In this document: one piece after another, positions 43,194 through 54,968 of the stretch
How the letters are laid out: the number at the start of each line of letters is the position of its first letter
How positions within the stretch are numbered: position 1 is the first letter of the stretch
From: Excoecaria cochinchinensis
Taxonomy: Eukaryota > Streptophyta > Magnoliopsida > Malpighiales > Euphorbiaceae
Direction of reading: 5' to 3'
Assembly: GCA_947683425.1 (NCBI GenBank)
Contig: CANTUQ010000070.1
Span: 1,142,001 to 1,206,000, forward strand
DNA length: 64,000 nucleotides
The notes under the pieces: generated by a model
Databases searched by the model: none
The model's input: the letters and a program-made list of their open reading frames with translations, nothing else
What the model was told of the DNA's origin: nothing
Position numbers and translations under genes: made by a program

Positions 43194-43499
43194 TGTTCTA
43201 GTTCCTGACTTATTTTGTGGAGACCCACGGACAAAACGGCCAAAGACTACGCTTGAACAATGGATAGCAAAACAAGAACCCAATAGGATTGCGAAGGTCA
43301 TTGCCACAGCAACAAAATGGATGGCTGATGAATTTTTAGCTGCAGGAGTCTCAAAGAAGCTTGACATAATTGGGTTTTGCTTTGGAGGAGGCCAAGTGAG
43401 TAATAGAGATGCTATCCAGAGAAGGAGGAGTTTATTTTGGGAATGTGGTCTCGTTTTATGGTACAAGGACGGATCCATGTTTAGCCTCAAATGCAGCTT
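43194..43499 (+). pseudogene. Dienelactone hydrolase-like exon 3 with nucleophile motif
   Basis: The acceptor TGTACTGCAG is followed by VLVPDLFCGDPRTKRPKTTL, then EQWIAKQEPNRIAKVIATAT and LDIIGFCFGGGQ. GFCFGG holds the Cys nucleophile of dienelactone hydrolases in place of the serine of other alpha/beta hydrolases. A small frameshift lies near 43417. In the shifted frame EGGVYFGNVVSFYGTRTDP and CLASNAA continue the family fold and then stop. The catalytic Asp and His regions are missing: the match to the host segment duplication begins at the same point (43490). Confidence 0.8.
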
Positions 43500-44945
43500 A
43501 ACATTTTGGATATAATTAACTAACATTCCTCTGAATGTTGAAAGTGAGGTAAATTAAAGGTTGATTTCACCCACGGTCACTCAATTTATCACTTATCGAG
43601 TAAAAGTAACCGACTTTTTTTTTCTGACTTAAATGTTACTGAACTTTCAACGTTTTTGTTAAAAAATAATGTTGATCGGAATCCGCAGAGAACTCTTGCT
43701 GAATTGATGACATTGCATGCCATATCAGAAATTACATATCGTTTAACAATATTTTCAACAAATGTTACATCTAAATCAATTTCACTCACGGTCACTAAAC
43801 TCATCATTTATCGCGCAAAAATAACCAATTTTATTTTTTTCAACTTAAATGTTACTGAAGTTCTAACATTTTTGCAAAAAAATCATGTATTTACTATTCG
43901 TCGTCATGTGTCATATGCCATTTCATCAATCCGGCAAGAGTTTTCGCCTGATTCCGGTGTACATGATTTTTTTGCAAAAATATTAGAAATTCAGTAACAT
44001 TTAAGTCAGAAAAAAAGTCGGTTACTTTTATACGATAAGTGATAAGTTGAGTGATTATGAGTGAAATTGATCTTGTAAATTAATAAGCATTGCCTTTTAG
44101 TATTGTAAGTGTTATCTATTTTTATACTTGATATTGAAAGTCATGTAATAAGCATTGCTTATGCCGCTGAGTATGTATGTATGTATGTGCATGGAATCAT
44201 TTCAATCATCTCCCATTTTATCTTCATGAAAGAACAAAAAGAAATTAAGAAAAGAAAAACTGATCTTTTGTCATCATGGAATCTACACGTTTTTGCTTAA
44301 AGTCAATGTCAAAGTCGTTGTCTTTCTCTTTCCCTTCTTTATTAAAAGTATAAGAAATTATTGACGGGCATTGACTTTATCTTTAGCTTTTCTACTTATT
44401 CTAGATGATATACTTAATTTCCACAACTACTCTCTTATTTCTCATCTAAATTCTTATCATTTGGCTCCGTTGGCAGTGATTTTTGTATAGGTTTGAATTA
44501 AGCTTTTATAGTACTAATTAGTGACTTGTGTGTTCTTAATTTCCTCGGCTACCGATTTGTTGCCAGTTGATTTTGGTTGAATTCTTTACTCCTTTTTTTT
44601 TTTTCTGGAATTTCATGTTATTTCTCTTTTTGTGTACTTCCGAAGAAGAAATCCAGTCTCCTATTTTGGATTGTGTTTGTAAGTTTTCTAATTTCTTTAT
44701 CAAATAGCTTTAATTTGATGTTCTTGCTCCCAAATTGATCAGAAATTGCGAAAAAGCAACCAGATCTGCACCCGCCTTGGATAATTAAATGGCGTTTTAT
44801 TAATTATGTAGTTCACATTTTCTTGCATTTCTTTAATGTGAATTTTATTTTCTAATTCGTCTTTTGACTTTCTTTCAGTTATTATTTTTATCTGGTGGTA
44901 GATTTACTGGGTTAGCACTCAGCGGGTAAGTACAACTCTTTATTC
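43490..44945 (+). repeat. Host segmental duplication, copy 1
   Basis: From GCAGCTTAACATTTTGGATA to about the AAGTACAACTC region, this matches 47553-49375, apart from the MITE at 43558-44074 present only here and a larger insert present only in copy 2. Shared phrases include TTGATGTTCTTGCTCC and TTCCGAAGAAGAAATCCA. No gene is recognised within it. Confidence 0.8.
43558..44074. mobile_element. Mutator-type MITE with 9-bp TSD GTAAATTAA
   Basis: The ends are inverted: AGGTTGATTTCACCCACGGT on the left, and on the right the complement of AAGATCAATTTCACTCATAA, followed inward by matching TCACTCAA...TTATCACTTATCG. The TSD GTAAATTAA is at 43549-43557 and 44075-44083. The paralogous segment has one unoccupied copy of the site at 47612-47620, which proves an insertion. 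A second internal copy of the terminal motif (TTTCACTCACGGTCACTAAA) is present near 43780. Non-coding. Confidence 0.85.
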
Positions 44946-45239
44946 AAATACTTTGTTTTTCTTTTTCATCAATATTAATTTTATGTGCTCGTACATAAAC
45001 ACGATGGATTTTTTACTTTTCAAAAGGAGACGGGAGTTAACTTCCTTTAGGAGGAGAAAAAAGCTTCCTTCATTTAGCTTCAGTGAACCAAGTTATCCAA
45101 TCATGTTCATTCATGAGTTTAATATTTCATCATGGCATTCTCTGTGGCTACCTATTGAAGAAATTCCTTTTATTTCTTCACCAAATTTTGAAAAAAAATT
45201 AAAGGATAAATTTGTATATTTTGAAAAACTTTAAGGATA

Positions 45240-45540
45240 AATTTGAACTAAATGGTGGTAAAAAATAGTGTCTTAATTAAAAATTCATTAGATGAGTCAG
45301 CATAAAAAACCTTTTTTTTTATAATTATTGATATTATTTTTACCTTATTTAAGAGAATAAATACTCAAACACCCGAATTAATCAATACCATTAATAAATA
45401 AATAAGCCATATTACTAACAGTAAATGCATTTTTAACAAAATAAATAAATACCTACCCATTTACTCCTCCAATTAGTATTAGGTGTCCTTTTAGCAAAAA
45501 TTAAATAAATAAATAAATTACTCCAATTCAAGTATAGGTG
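45240..45540. other. AT-rich host DNA, nothing identified
   Basis: AT-rich sequence with poly-A patches and no convincing frame or terminus. A short upstream open frame at 45004-45234 gives no recognisable domain. Confidence 0.4.
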
Positions 45541-46560
45541 GCAAATGGGTTAGTTGGGGGGTTTGAGTCGGGTTATAAATGAGTTATTATTTATGAGTCA
45601 TAAATAAGCAATGCCCAAATAAGTTGGGTGAGTTTGGGTCAACCTATAAATTTGTTACATGTTGGCCAAGATGGATTGCATGGTGCTCCAAATGGATGCT
45701 TGGTGATCCAATGGATCGTATAGTAGACATGATGAGCGAAATTGTGGGTTAACACTTTTAATTCGTTTTTTTAATGAAAATTCAATTTTAATATAATTAC
45801 GACTTACTAAACGGGATAGGCTGAGTTCAAATTGAATCAAGATTGGTCGAATTCAAGCCGGTCCTAAAAGAAATTTGAAAATTTTTTACTACACAATTCT
45901 ATATAAATAAAATCCATGCCTACTTTGGGCTAGGCCAGATTCAGCTCGGGATGCGCCGAGTTCAAGCCGGACCTGTATGAGTCGGGTTCTGGTAGGGTCG
46001 GGCCGGGATGGGTCGAATTCAGGCCGAGTCTAAACAAAATTTGAAGATTTTTTCAACATAATTTAGCATAAATAAAATCCAGACAGGCTAGGCTAGATTT
46101 GGACCAGGATGGGCCAAGTTCAGACTGGACCTGAATGAGTTAGGTTCGAGTAGGACCGGGATTGGAAAAATTCGGACCGGGATGGGCCGGACCATGGATG
46201 GGTCGAGTTCAGTCAAGGCAGAGATGGGTCGGATTTTGGCCGAGACTAAATGAAATTTGAAGATTTTTCTGCTAATAGGTCGGGCTGAACCGGGATGGGT
46301 TGGGTTCGGATCGAGCCTAACTGAAATTTGAAATTTTTTCTGCACAATACTGTATAAATAAAATACAGGCGTATTTCGAATTGAGTTAGTTGCATTCGGT
46401 ATGAGCCGAGTTCAAGCCGGATTAGGATGGATCGGATTTGGGCCGGGCCGGGATAAGCTGTATTTAGGCCGGACCTAAACGAAATTTGAAAATTTTTTCC
46501 GAACAATTCTATATAAATAAAATCCTGAACTAGTTCATGCTTCAACCTTCTCAAAAGAAT
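45540..46560. repeat. Degenerate tandem repeats rich in GGGTCGG/GGGCCGGGAT
   Basis: Units of about 150-230 bp recur with a GC-rich half (GGGCCGGGATGGGTCGA variants) and an AT-rich half (AAATTTGAAGATTTTTTC ... TATAAATAAAATCC, at about 45870, 46035, 46250, 46322 and 46480). The left edge (TATAGGTGGCAAATGGGTTA) resembles the ends of some plant hAT-like miniature elements. I could not find a TSD. Confidence 0.6.
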
Positions 46561-47552
46561 AATTATTTATTATATAACTTTTAAAATTTTCAATTGAAAA
46601 GCAGAACTGAAGGATTAAAATAGATCCTTGCAAGTTAGGCCTATTTGATCTTTAAAAAATAAAAAGGAAAATTAAGATTAAATCGAATAAATTTAATGAA
46701 ACCGTTCATTCGACTTAATTAACAAAAACTCAACTGATAGAAAATGCTAACAAATGAAAAGAAATTATGATATGAACATGTTAACAGTAAGAAAAAGAAG
46801 TAATTTCAATTAGGATTTATTCACTCAGGATTGATTTTGAATGCTTATTTGTCCAAATTTATTTACTTTTAATAGATAAAATTAGCCCCATTGAAATACT
46901 AAAATATGAACAATTATGTGTTAATAAAATAGCCAAGCATTCTCATTACTCGACCGATTAAATTCAGATATGTAGTTTTTGTAGATACATATATATAATT
47001 ATATATATCATACATAAGGGAAATTTTAATTCAAAAATCGAAGATTTTTTTAATCAAACTAGCTACAATTTTGTCCCTATATATATCTCATTAAAATCTT
47101 AATAATGTGATACTGAGTTTTAGATTTGAATACTGAAGTTCTCGTTCCTTGGATTGTACGTAATATTAATTTGTAGTTAGTCTTATTAGAAAGGCAAATT
47201 ATTCATAAAATTCACTAAGAAACGCCATAGATTAACATATAATCAAAATTGATAAAGGAAATGTCCAATTCTAATTATTAATTGAATTAAATTAATGTAC
47301 TAGAATCTAATAGGTCAATAATGTGTCACCACAACCGTCACTTCTATAAATTTCCGCAAGAATTCATCAATTCATTCTCTGAATCTTCAACTGATTCAAT
47401 TGAATATGTCGACTCTCAATTTAGTTGTCTACTCGTTAGAAAAATAAATTAAATAAAAAAGGAGCAAAGTCAATGTCACCCTACTAAATCATCATAATTA
47501 AGAGTCTCCATTGGATTTAAACAGAACACCAATTAGATTTGTCTAATTTGTG
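46560..47552. other. AT-rich host DNA, nothing identified
   Basis: No frame longer than a few dozen codons, no repeat structure and no TE termini that I can support. Confidence 0.4.
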
Positions 47553-49375
47553 CAGCTTAACATTTTGGATATTACTCCTTAACTAACATCCCCCTGAATG
47601 TTGAAAGTCATGTAAATTAATAAGCATTGCCTTTTAGTATGGTAACTGTTATCTATTTTTACACTTGACGTTGAAAGTCATGTAATAAGCATTGCTTATG
47701 CCTCAGAGTATGTATGTGTGTACGCGCATCAAATCATTTCATCATCTCCTATTTCATCTACATGAACAATGAAAAAGAAATAAAGAAAAAAGAACTGATC
47801 TTTTGTCATCATGGGATCCACACGCTTTTGTTATTTTTCTAGAATTAAAAATTGGAAGCCGGAGTAGGTGATAATTAATTAAACAATCTTTTATTATTTT
47901 AAATAGAGGTGAGAAAAAACCGATGGACTTGGTTAACCGAAAAAAAAATTCGAAACCGAACTGATGGACTGGTTAACCGATTGTAATGGACTGGTTAATG
48001 GTTAGTGTTTTGAAAAAACCGATATTAATTGACTGGTTAATGGTTTTTGACTATGTGACTGGTTAACCGAACCGAAATCGAATTTTTAGTTAATTTATTA
48101 ATTTTTTAATAATTTATAACAATTTATATAACAATTTATCCTAATTAAAGGTGATCATGTACTTTTTTTCATTATACTAATTATTTTAAAATTTTTAAGT
48201 TTTTTTAATTGGCTATTAGTAAGTATAACAATTTATCTAATTAAAAGTGATTATGGACCGGTTAATATATTTACTTATTAAATATTAATTTTTAAAAACA
48301 AATTTGCTTATATCCACCAAATATTTTTATTTTAATAACAATAATGTTATATTATAGTGAAAAAATTTTAATTTTTAAGTATCTTGAATATTTTAATTTT
48401 ATTTATGAATATATTTATAATTATAGTGGTTAACCGAAAAATATTGGGTAATCGATCCGAAAATTCGAAACCGATAGACTGGTTAACCGATGATAATGGA
48501 CTGGTTAATAGACTGAAATTTCAAAAAACCGATATTAATGGACTGGCGCTTATTAACCAGTTAACCGATCATGCTCACCCTAATTTTAAACAATTTTTTG
48601 TTTTATTATTTTGTTTTAATCGAAGTTGACTTTTGACCCAAAAACACTATCTGTCTTCTTTAATGCGATATTCTAAAAGTTGTGCTCCACATTTGACATT
48701 TTCAGACTTTGTAACAATTCATGCCTAGATCCTTTTTATTTTCTAGTATTAAATAATTAATGTCGTTGTCTTTCCCCTCTCTATTAAATGTACAAGAAAT
48801 TATTGACAGACTGGCTTTATCTTTTGCTTTCCTACTTATTCTACATGGTATACTTAATTCCCACAACTAGTCTCTTATTTATCATCTAAATTCTTATCAT
48901 TCGGCTCTATTGGCATTGATTTTTGTGTAGGTTTGAATTAAGATTTCATAGTACTATTTAGTGGATTTTTAATTTCCTCAGTCACTGATTCTTTCATTTT
49001 ACTGTTTTTTGCTATTTTTAGCTGATTTTGGATGAATCTTTTACTTTTTCCTGGAGATTTCATATTATTTCTCTCTTCGTGTGCTTCCGAAGAAGAAATC
49101 CAATCTTCCATTTTGGATTATATTAGTAAGTTTTCTTATTTCTTTATCAAATTAGCTTTAATTTGATGTTCTTGCTCCTAAATTGACCAGAAATTGCGTA
49201 AAAGCAACTACAAAGTTAGAGACTAGTAAGCTGTCCGTTTGCAACCAGATCTATTAATTATGCAGTTTACATTTTCTTGCATTTCTCTAATGTAAATTTT
49301 ATTGTCTAATTCGTGTTTTCTTACCTTTCTTTCAGTGTTATTATTTTTATTTGGTGGTAGATTTATTTAGTTTTA
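47553..49375 (+). repeat. Host segmental duplication, copy 2
   Basis: Duplicate of 43490-44945 about 4 kb downstream in the same orientation. It carries the empty site of the Mutator MITE (47612-47620) and its own insertion region at about 47830-48760, which contains a hAT MITE. Confidence 0.8.
47904..48582. mobile_element. hAT-type MITE with 8-bp TSD ATTTTAAA
   Basis: The left end TAGAGGTGAG and the right end CTCACCCTA form hAT-like terminal inverted repeats. ATTTTAAA is duplicated exactly at 47896-47903 and 48583-48590. The interior has many copies of GACTGGTTAACCGA and AAACCGATATTAAT in both orientations. It is 679 bp, non-coding and non-autonomous. Confidence 0.8.
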
Positions 49376-49778
49376 CGTGCAGGGACTAGACCTGTCAAAT
49401 TTAGTCCATTCCAAAAACTCCATCCAAATCCACCTTATAAAATAGATCAAAACACAATTCAATCCAAAAGATACCCAATTGGACCAACCTAATAATAACC
49501 CACTTAAGTTCAATCCGTTTGGGTCTGTTTGATATGCCTAATGGGTCTGTTCCCCTAAACACTTGAATTCTTTTCTTCCTTCCTTACTCCCTCTACTGTT
49601 CTCTCACCCAGCAATAATCACTGAATTTTGCTAATTGTTCCTATTTTTGGATTTCCTTCACCCAACAAACACCGCCGACTCTTCCTTAGCTGGCCACCGT
49701 TCAGAGTCTCCGCATCGCCAACAAAGTAAAGACAGTGGAGCTCTCTTCATTTTGATCAATCCCATCTCACGTTTCAGG
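49376..49778. other. DNA between the segmental duplication and CACTA D
   Basis: Contains a region beginning GACCTGTCAAATTTAGTCC, like the ends of some plant miniature elements, and a moderately GC-rich stretch at 49660-49780. No frame or TSD supports a gene or an element. The right part may belong to the Tat-like LTR that resumes after D at 56011. Confidence 0.35.
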
Positions 49779-49781
49779 TGA
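49779..49781 (+). other. Target-site duplication of CACTA D (left)
   Basis: TGA before CACTACAAGAAAA, repeated at 56008-56010 after TTGTAGTG. Confidence 0.75.
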
Positions 49782-50268
49782 CACTACAAGAAAACAGACA
49801 TTTCCCGACGAAAATTACCGACAAAAAATGTGTAATTTCCGTCGGCAGCAAAGGCGTAGGGAATTATTCCCGACGGAAAATTTCCGTCGGGAATAATTAC
49901 CGACGGAAATTCTACTTCAGTTGGGAAATTACCGACGAATGAAGAATTTCCGTCGGTAATAATTACCGACGGAAATTCTTCATCCGTCGGTAATTTCCCG
50001 ACGGAATACTGTTTCCGTTGGTAATTATTACCGACGGAAATTCTACTTCCGTCGGGAAATTAAACCAAATTTTCCCCATTAATTAACAATTATATTTTTA
50101 TAATGCATTTTATAACTTGTAAAATTAATTGCAAAATAATAAGCAATTGAAGATGATATCTAAATTTTAATATCCAATAATAGTCGAATTTAATAAAATT
50201 GTACTAGTTATAAAGTTAGTAATTATGTAATAACATAATAGTCATGTATAATACAAAATCATAACTAA

Positions 50269-50774
50269 TTAAGCTGATGGCGGCGGCGGCGGCGGATGCT
50301 GAGAAGTACGATCGGACTGCTGCGATGACACCATACCCTTCAAATTTTTCATCTCATTGCGCAGCTCAGATATGAAGTTGAGAGATTGCTGCCATCGAGT
50401 CTGTGACTGTTGCAATTCAGATCTCAGCTCATTTACAGTATTCTCAAGTTCATGGACTCGCCTGGATTCAGACCGTCTATGTACTTTTGTTCCCACGTTA
50501 ATCGTTGGATCATACCATTCGCACTTGAATAACACACAACGTTTTATTGGCAACGCGGGATACTCGACTTCAATTATATCAACAATTTGCCCATAATAAT
50601 CCATCAACTCTCCTTGAATGCAAACCCCACTGTTTACCGTTTCTTTGTTATGACCATGACTCTGTGTATGAAATTTATATCCATTCACGAAATACACCGG
50701 AAATGATTTAACATATCGCAAAGGTCCTTTTACAAGATCAGTGATGTAGTTGTTGTCAATTGCATTTGTTGATA
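50269..50774 (-). pseudogene. CACTA D last exon: DUF4216 fused to TNPA-like coiled coil
   Basis: It reads LVKGPLRYVKSFPVYFVNGY, then SHGHNKETVNSGVCIQGELM and RCVLFKCEWYDP of DUF4216. It then jumps to RRSESRRVHELENTVNELRS and FISELRNEMKNLKGMV and ends in a poly-Pro tail. In C these two parts are about 2 kb apart and belong to two genes. An internal deletion in D therefore joined the transposase end to the coiled-coil end in one open frame. Confidence 0.8.
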
Positions 50775-50865
50775 CCTACATATTCCAATAAGCTAACATC
50801 AATGCAATCATATATTTCATATATTCATGTATATATGGACATATATGGTGAAAATCACAACTTAC

Positions 50866-50967
50866 ATATGTCTTGAACCAATCATGAAAGTGCTTTTCGA
50901 CTTCCTTGTTCACCTCATTTTCATTTTTCTCAGGCATTAACTCCCGTATCCATTCCTCAAATAATCT
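50866..50967 (-). pseudogene. CACTA D small transposase exon
   Basis: Reads LFEEWIRELMPEKNENEVNK then EVEKHFHDWFKTY between splice sites. Unlike the copy in C it has no stop. Confidence 0.7.
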
Positions 50968-51049
50968 AAAATGCCAATATCAATTTATATATTACACTAT
51001 TTATATAGTAAAACAATATATCACAATGTAGCGTATATATTAACCTTAC

Positions 51050-51363
51050 CTAACATAAGGACGAACTTCCTCGCAATTCAATAAAATATAACTATGGGCC
51101 GTTATTAATTCATCCTCTATTAGCATTTTCCTTATTGAACAGCCATGTAAACGCCCAGGATATGTAAAAGTGGATAAATTTCCGTCCTGATTACTTGATG
51201 CCCCGCTATCATCATTACGTGGTACTTTCCGCTGTCTCGTGTGTATATGAGGCTCAAAATAATGCGAACAAAAAGTACTTGCTTCTTCGACCAAATAAGC
51301 ATTACATATTGAACCTTCAACTCTAGCTTTATTTTTTACGTTCTTCTTCAAGTGAAACAAATA
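51050..51363 (-). pseudogene. CACTA D DUF4218 C-terminal exon
   Basis: An open exon reads FHLKKNVKNKARVEGSICNA, then EASTFCSHYFEPHIHTRQRK and HSYILLNCEEVRPYVR, ending at a GTAAGG donor. Intact in itself. The same exon in C (8113-8428) carries stops. Confidence 0.8.
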
Positions 51364-51438
51364 CCTACATGATATATCTTAATGCCATTAATTAGCATAC
51401 AAAGGTATAAAATAATTGCAATGGAAGGTCATAGATAG

Positions 51439-53741
51439 TTACCGCTCAAATGGATACATCCAACGATATTGAACCGGACCAGCGAGTTTCGCCTCATGTG
51501 CTAAATGCACGGGGAGATGCTCCATACAGTCAAAAAAACTTGGAGGAAATATTGCTTCAAGTTTGCACAGGATTACTGGAATTTCTATTTCCAGTCTTGC
51601 CATATCTGCTGCACTTATCTCGCAGGACGTTAATGTTCTGAAAAACATACTTAGCTCTGTTATAGCTTCCCACACTTTTGTCGGCAATAACTCTCGAAAT
51701 GCTATTGGAGTAGCCTCTGCATGAAAACGTGACAATCATGACTTTTCATCCCGAATAATTTGAACTTTCTCATGTCGACGCACCTTACCAAATTGGAGAC
51801 GTAACCATCCGGAAACTTTAGTCCTTTTAACCAATCACACAAGACTTCCTTTTGTTTTTTGTCCAAAGTGTAGCATGCTTTGGGATATTTTCCGGTTAAA
51901 AAATCTTTATCTAACTCGGGCCTTCTACATAACAACTTTAAATCCGCTCGTGATTTTGAATTGTCCTTGGTCTTCCCTTCTATATTCATAATGGTGTTGA
52001 ACACATTATAAAAAAAAAAAATTTCAATGTGCATCACATCTAGATTATGCCGTAACAAATTAGTCTTCCAATATGGCAAATCCCAAAAAATGCTTCTTTC
52101 CCTCCAACCAAAGTTTTTGTTGATTCTTCCATTAACTTCATCAGCATCAACTTCTGTTACCTTAAGTAAACCCAACTCATCAATGTCTTGTAAAATTTGC
52201 TCACTGCTTCTGATAACAGGAGGACTTGCAAGAACAACTCTATTCTTAAGAAATTTGTTCTTGTTCCGTCGGAAAGGGTGATCTGGTGGAAGGAATTTCT
52301 TGTGGTTGTCAAACCAAGAAGTTTTGCACCCATGTTGAAGATAAAACGCATCTGAATCGTCGCCACAGTAAGGACATGCTAGTTTTCCAGCTGTGCTCCA
52401 ACCCGACAACATAGCATAGGCAGGGAAGTCACTGACCGTCCACATTAATGCCGCTTTCATCATGAAATTCTGTTTAAGTGATGCATCATATGTTTCAACA
52501 CCGACATCCCAAAGCTGTTGCAACTCATAAATCAACGGCTGCAAATATACATCAATTCTGTGCTTCGGATTTCTAGGTCCTGGAATAATAACTGTTAAGA
52601 ACATATATGCCTCATTCATACACATCCATGGAGGCAAATTATATGGAGTAATTATGATTGGCCATGACGAATATTGTTGCCCTGATTGACCAAAAGGTTG
52701 AAATCCGTCAGTGCTCAAACACACTCGAACATTTCGAGATTCAGCAGCAAAATCAGGATGGGTGTTATTGAAATGTTTCCATGCAACTGTATCGGATGGA
52801 TGGTTCATTATTCCACTTGTACTTTCGTGCTCATCATGCCATCTCAAGTGAGGTGCAGTAACTTCGGATGCATATAGTCTTTGAAGCCTGGGAGTCAATG
52901 GAAAAAAATACATACGTTTCCAAGGTACCAATTTCTGCTGATTACCACCTCTTTTAGATTTGTACCTAGGTTGAATGCAAAATTTGCACTCTTGTAAATT
53001 GATGTCATCCCTCTAAAACAACATACATCCCAACCGACAACAGTCAATTTTCTCAACAGGCAAACCTAAACCACTGATCAGTTTTTTCACATTGTACAAA
53101 TTATCAACCATTTTATGGTCAGGAGGCAATGATTTATTGTACCAAGCAAGAATTCGGTCAAAACCTCGATCCGAAATATGGCATTCGGATTTTATATTCA
53201 ATATCTGAGCAACAGAAGATAACTGAGTCATGTTATCGCAGCCTGACCATAACTGCTGATCTGCTGAATTTAGCAAATCATAAAATTTTGTTGCATTTTC
53301 GTTGGGTTCTTCCAACATTGGTGTACTTTCCCTAAAATCATGGCCAGCTGCATCGTAAACCATTTGAACGTATGGATTATCAGTCACCCCTACATCATCA
53401 GCTACAAATTCCCCCTCTCTTTCAAATTCACCCTCAGTTGTCCACATGTTACCCACATTTCCACTCGATGTACTACAGATTGATGTTTCTCCGTGTCGTG
53501 TCCACTCAAAATAATTTTGCACAAATCCCTTTCGTAACAGGTGAAAATACACTTCATCGACTGACAGATAACGAAGATGTTGGCACTTTTTGCATGGACA
53601 TCTTATTTTAGCCCCGTCCATAAATGCAGGTTGAGAACTGGCATATTCAATAAACGACTGAACCCCTTCCACAAATTCAGGATTAATGTAACCATCTCTT
53701 GTTTTTCGTCTATACATCCAAGATCTATCTATGTTACTCAT
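51439..53741 (-). pseudogene. CACTA D tnp2-type transposase main exon
   Basis: The catalytic transposase of the En/Spm superfamily. ATG at 53741 (MSNIDRSWMYRRKTRDGYIN) begins the transposase-associated domain with CPCKKCQHLRYLS. After LGCMLF a TAG (53010-53012) replaces the conserved Trp, and the same frame continues with the tnp2 core: MYFFPLTPRLQRLYASEV, RNVRVCLSTDGFQPFGQSG, YSSWPIIITPYNLPPWMCM, DFPAYAMLSGWSTAGKLACP, SWFDNHKKFLPPDHPFRRNK and HNLDVMHIE. A 1-bp loss near 51705 shifts into DUF4218 (IAFRELLPTKVWEAITELS, HLPVHLAHEAKLAG). C has the correct base at that point. There are thus only two lesions in about 765 codons. Confidence 0.92.
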
Positions 53742-53917
53742 AATTAATTTCAAAACTGTTACATGAACAAGGAGACATCTCAAATAGAATTATAAAAATC
53801 TAATTCAAAAAAAGCAAAACTTAATAAAAATGAGTTTGGTTCACATAATAAAAATGAGTATAAATCAAATTATTATTTTCATTATATTTCAGAATCCACA
53901 ATTTCAAGAAAGGGAAA

Positions 53918-53924
53918 TTATTAA

Positions 53925-53972
<48 letters not shown>
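53918..53972. repeat. TTA microsatellite in CACTA D
   Basis: About 18 TTA units, just upstream of the transposase start in D. Confidence 0.9.
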
Positions 53973-53973
<1 letters not shown>

Positions 53974-54636
53974 TACAACATACACATACATATACATATA
54001 ATTTATTTAATATTCTATTCGATATTGGTATAATTAATTGAATTCGCATAAGATAAATTTACAAAATTAAAAATGAGATACTTTATATCTATAACTTGAA
54101 TTCGAAACCTCTAATTATAAGAGAAATGACATATGCCATCCCATATTTTTTTAATATGATAATATATACTATATTATTAGCTTAGTTCTCATAAATGGCT
54201 TTACTTACAGAATTCAAGCAAAATAAACTTCCACAAATTTTCTAAGTCTAAATTTGTAGCAACCATACTGAAATATGCAATTGGGAAAACGCCATCATAT
54301 CTTTATTTGGCTAAAGAAGTCTTTGCTTCGAGAAAAATTCCAATGCAAATGGTTGACCACATTAATTATATATATATGTTTTAGAATTCAAACCCACAAA
54401 TAATAATTGCTTATTACAAGCCTATAAAAAGGCCCAAATTCTCAGAAATACAACAGAATTTGCATTGCATTTTAGTAAAATATTGGTCTATGCAGTACTT
54501 TTAATATGGAATATCATTATATAGTGGTAGCAGTGGTAGTTTCTCTTCAAATTATCAAGTTACAAATTAATCAATAAATTATCTTTAATTATATAATGAA
54601 TGGTGTAAGAATGAGATATAAATGATGAAAGTTGTG

Positions 54637-54968
54637 GTGTTCTAAATGCTAATCTTATTATTTTATGTATAATAATACTAACAACATTAAATTTGTCATT
54701 TTATTAATTAACCATAATCCTATTATTGTTAATAACACTAACAGTAATCTATTTCATCAAATGTTTAACATTCTAACAACAATTAACACTAATTAATTCA
54801 TTGTGTTCTAAATGCTAATCTTATTATTTTATGTATAATAATACTAACAACATTAAATTTGTCATTTTATTAATTAACCATAATCCTACTATTGTTAATA
54901 ACACTAACAATAATCTATTTCAACAAATGTTTAACATTCTAACAACAATTAACACTAATTAATTCATT
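54637..54968. repeat. Tandem duplication of about 165 bp in the CACTA D 5' intron
   Basis: GTTCTAAATGCTAATCTTAT through CTAACAACAATTAACACTAA occurs twice head to tail (54637-54802 and 54803-54968), with three or four differences. Element C has a different duplication in the matching region. Confidence 0.9.

Noticed and set aside
45540..46560. Telomere-like repeat tract (GGGTCGGG).
   Set aside because: There is no regular TTTAGGG unit. The G-rich motifs are part of longer degenerate repeats.
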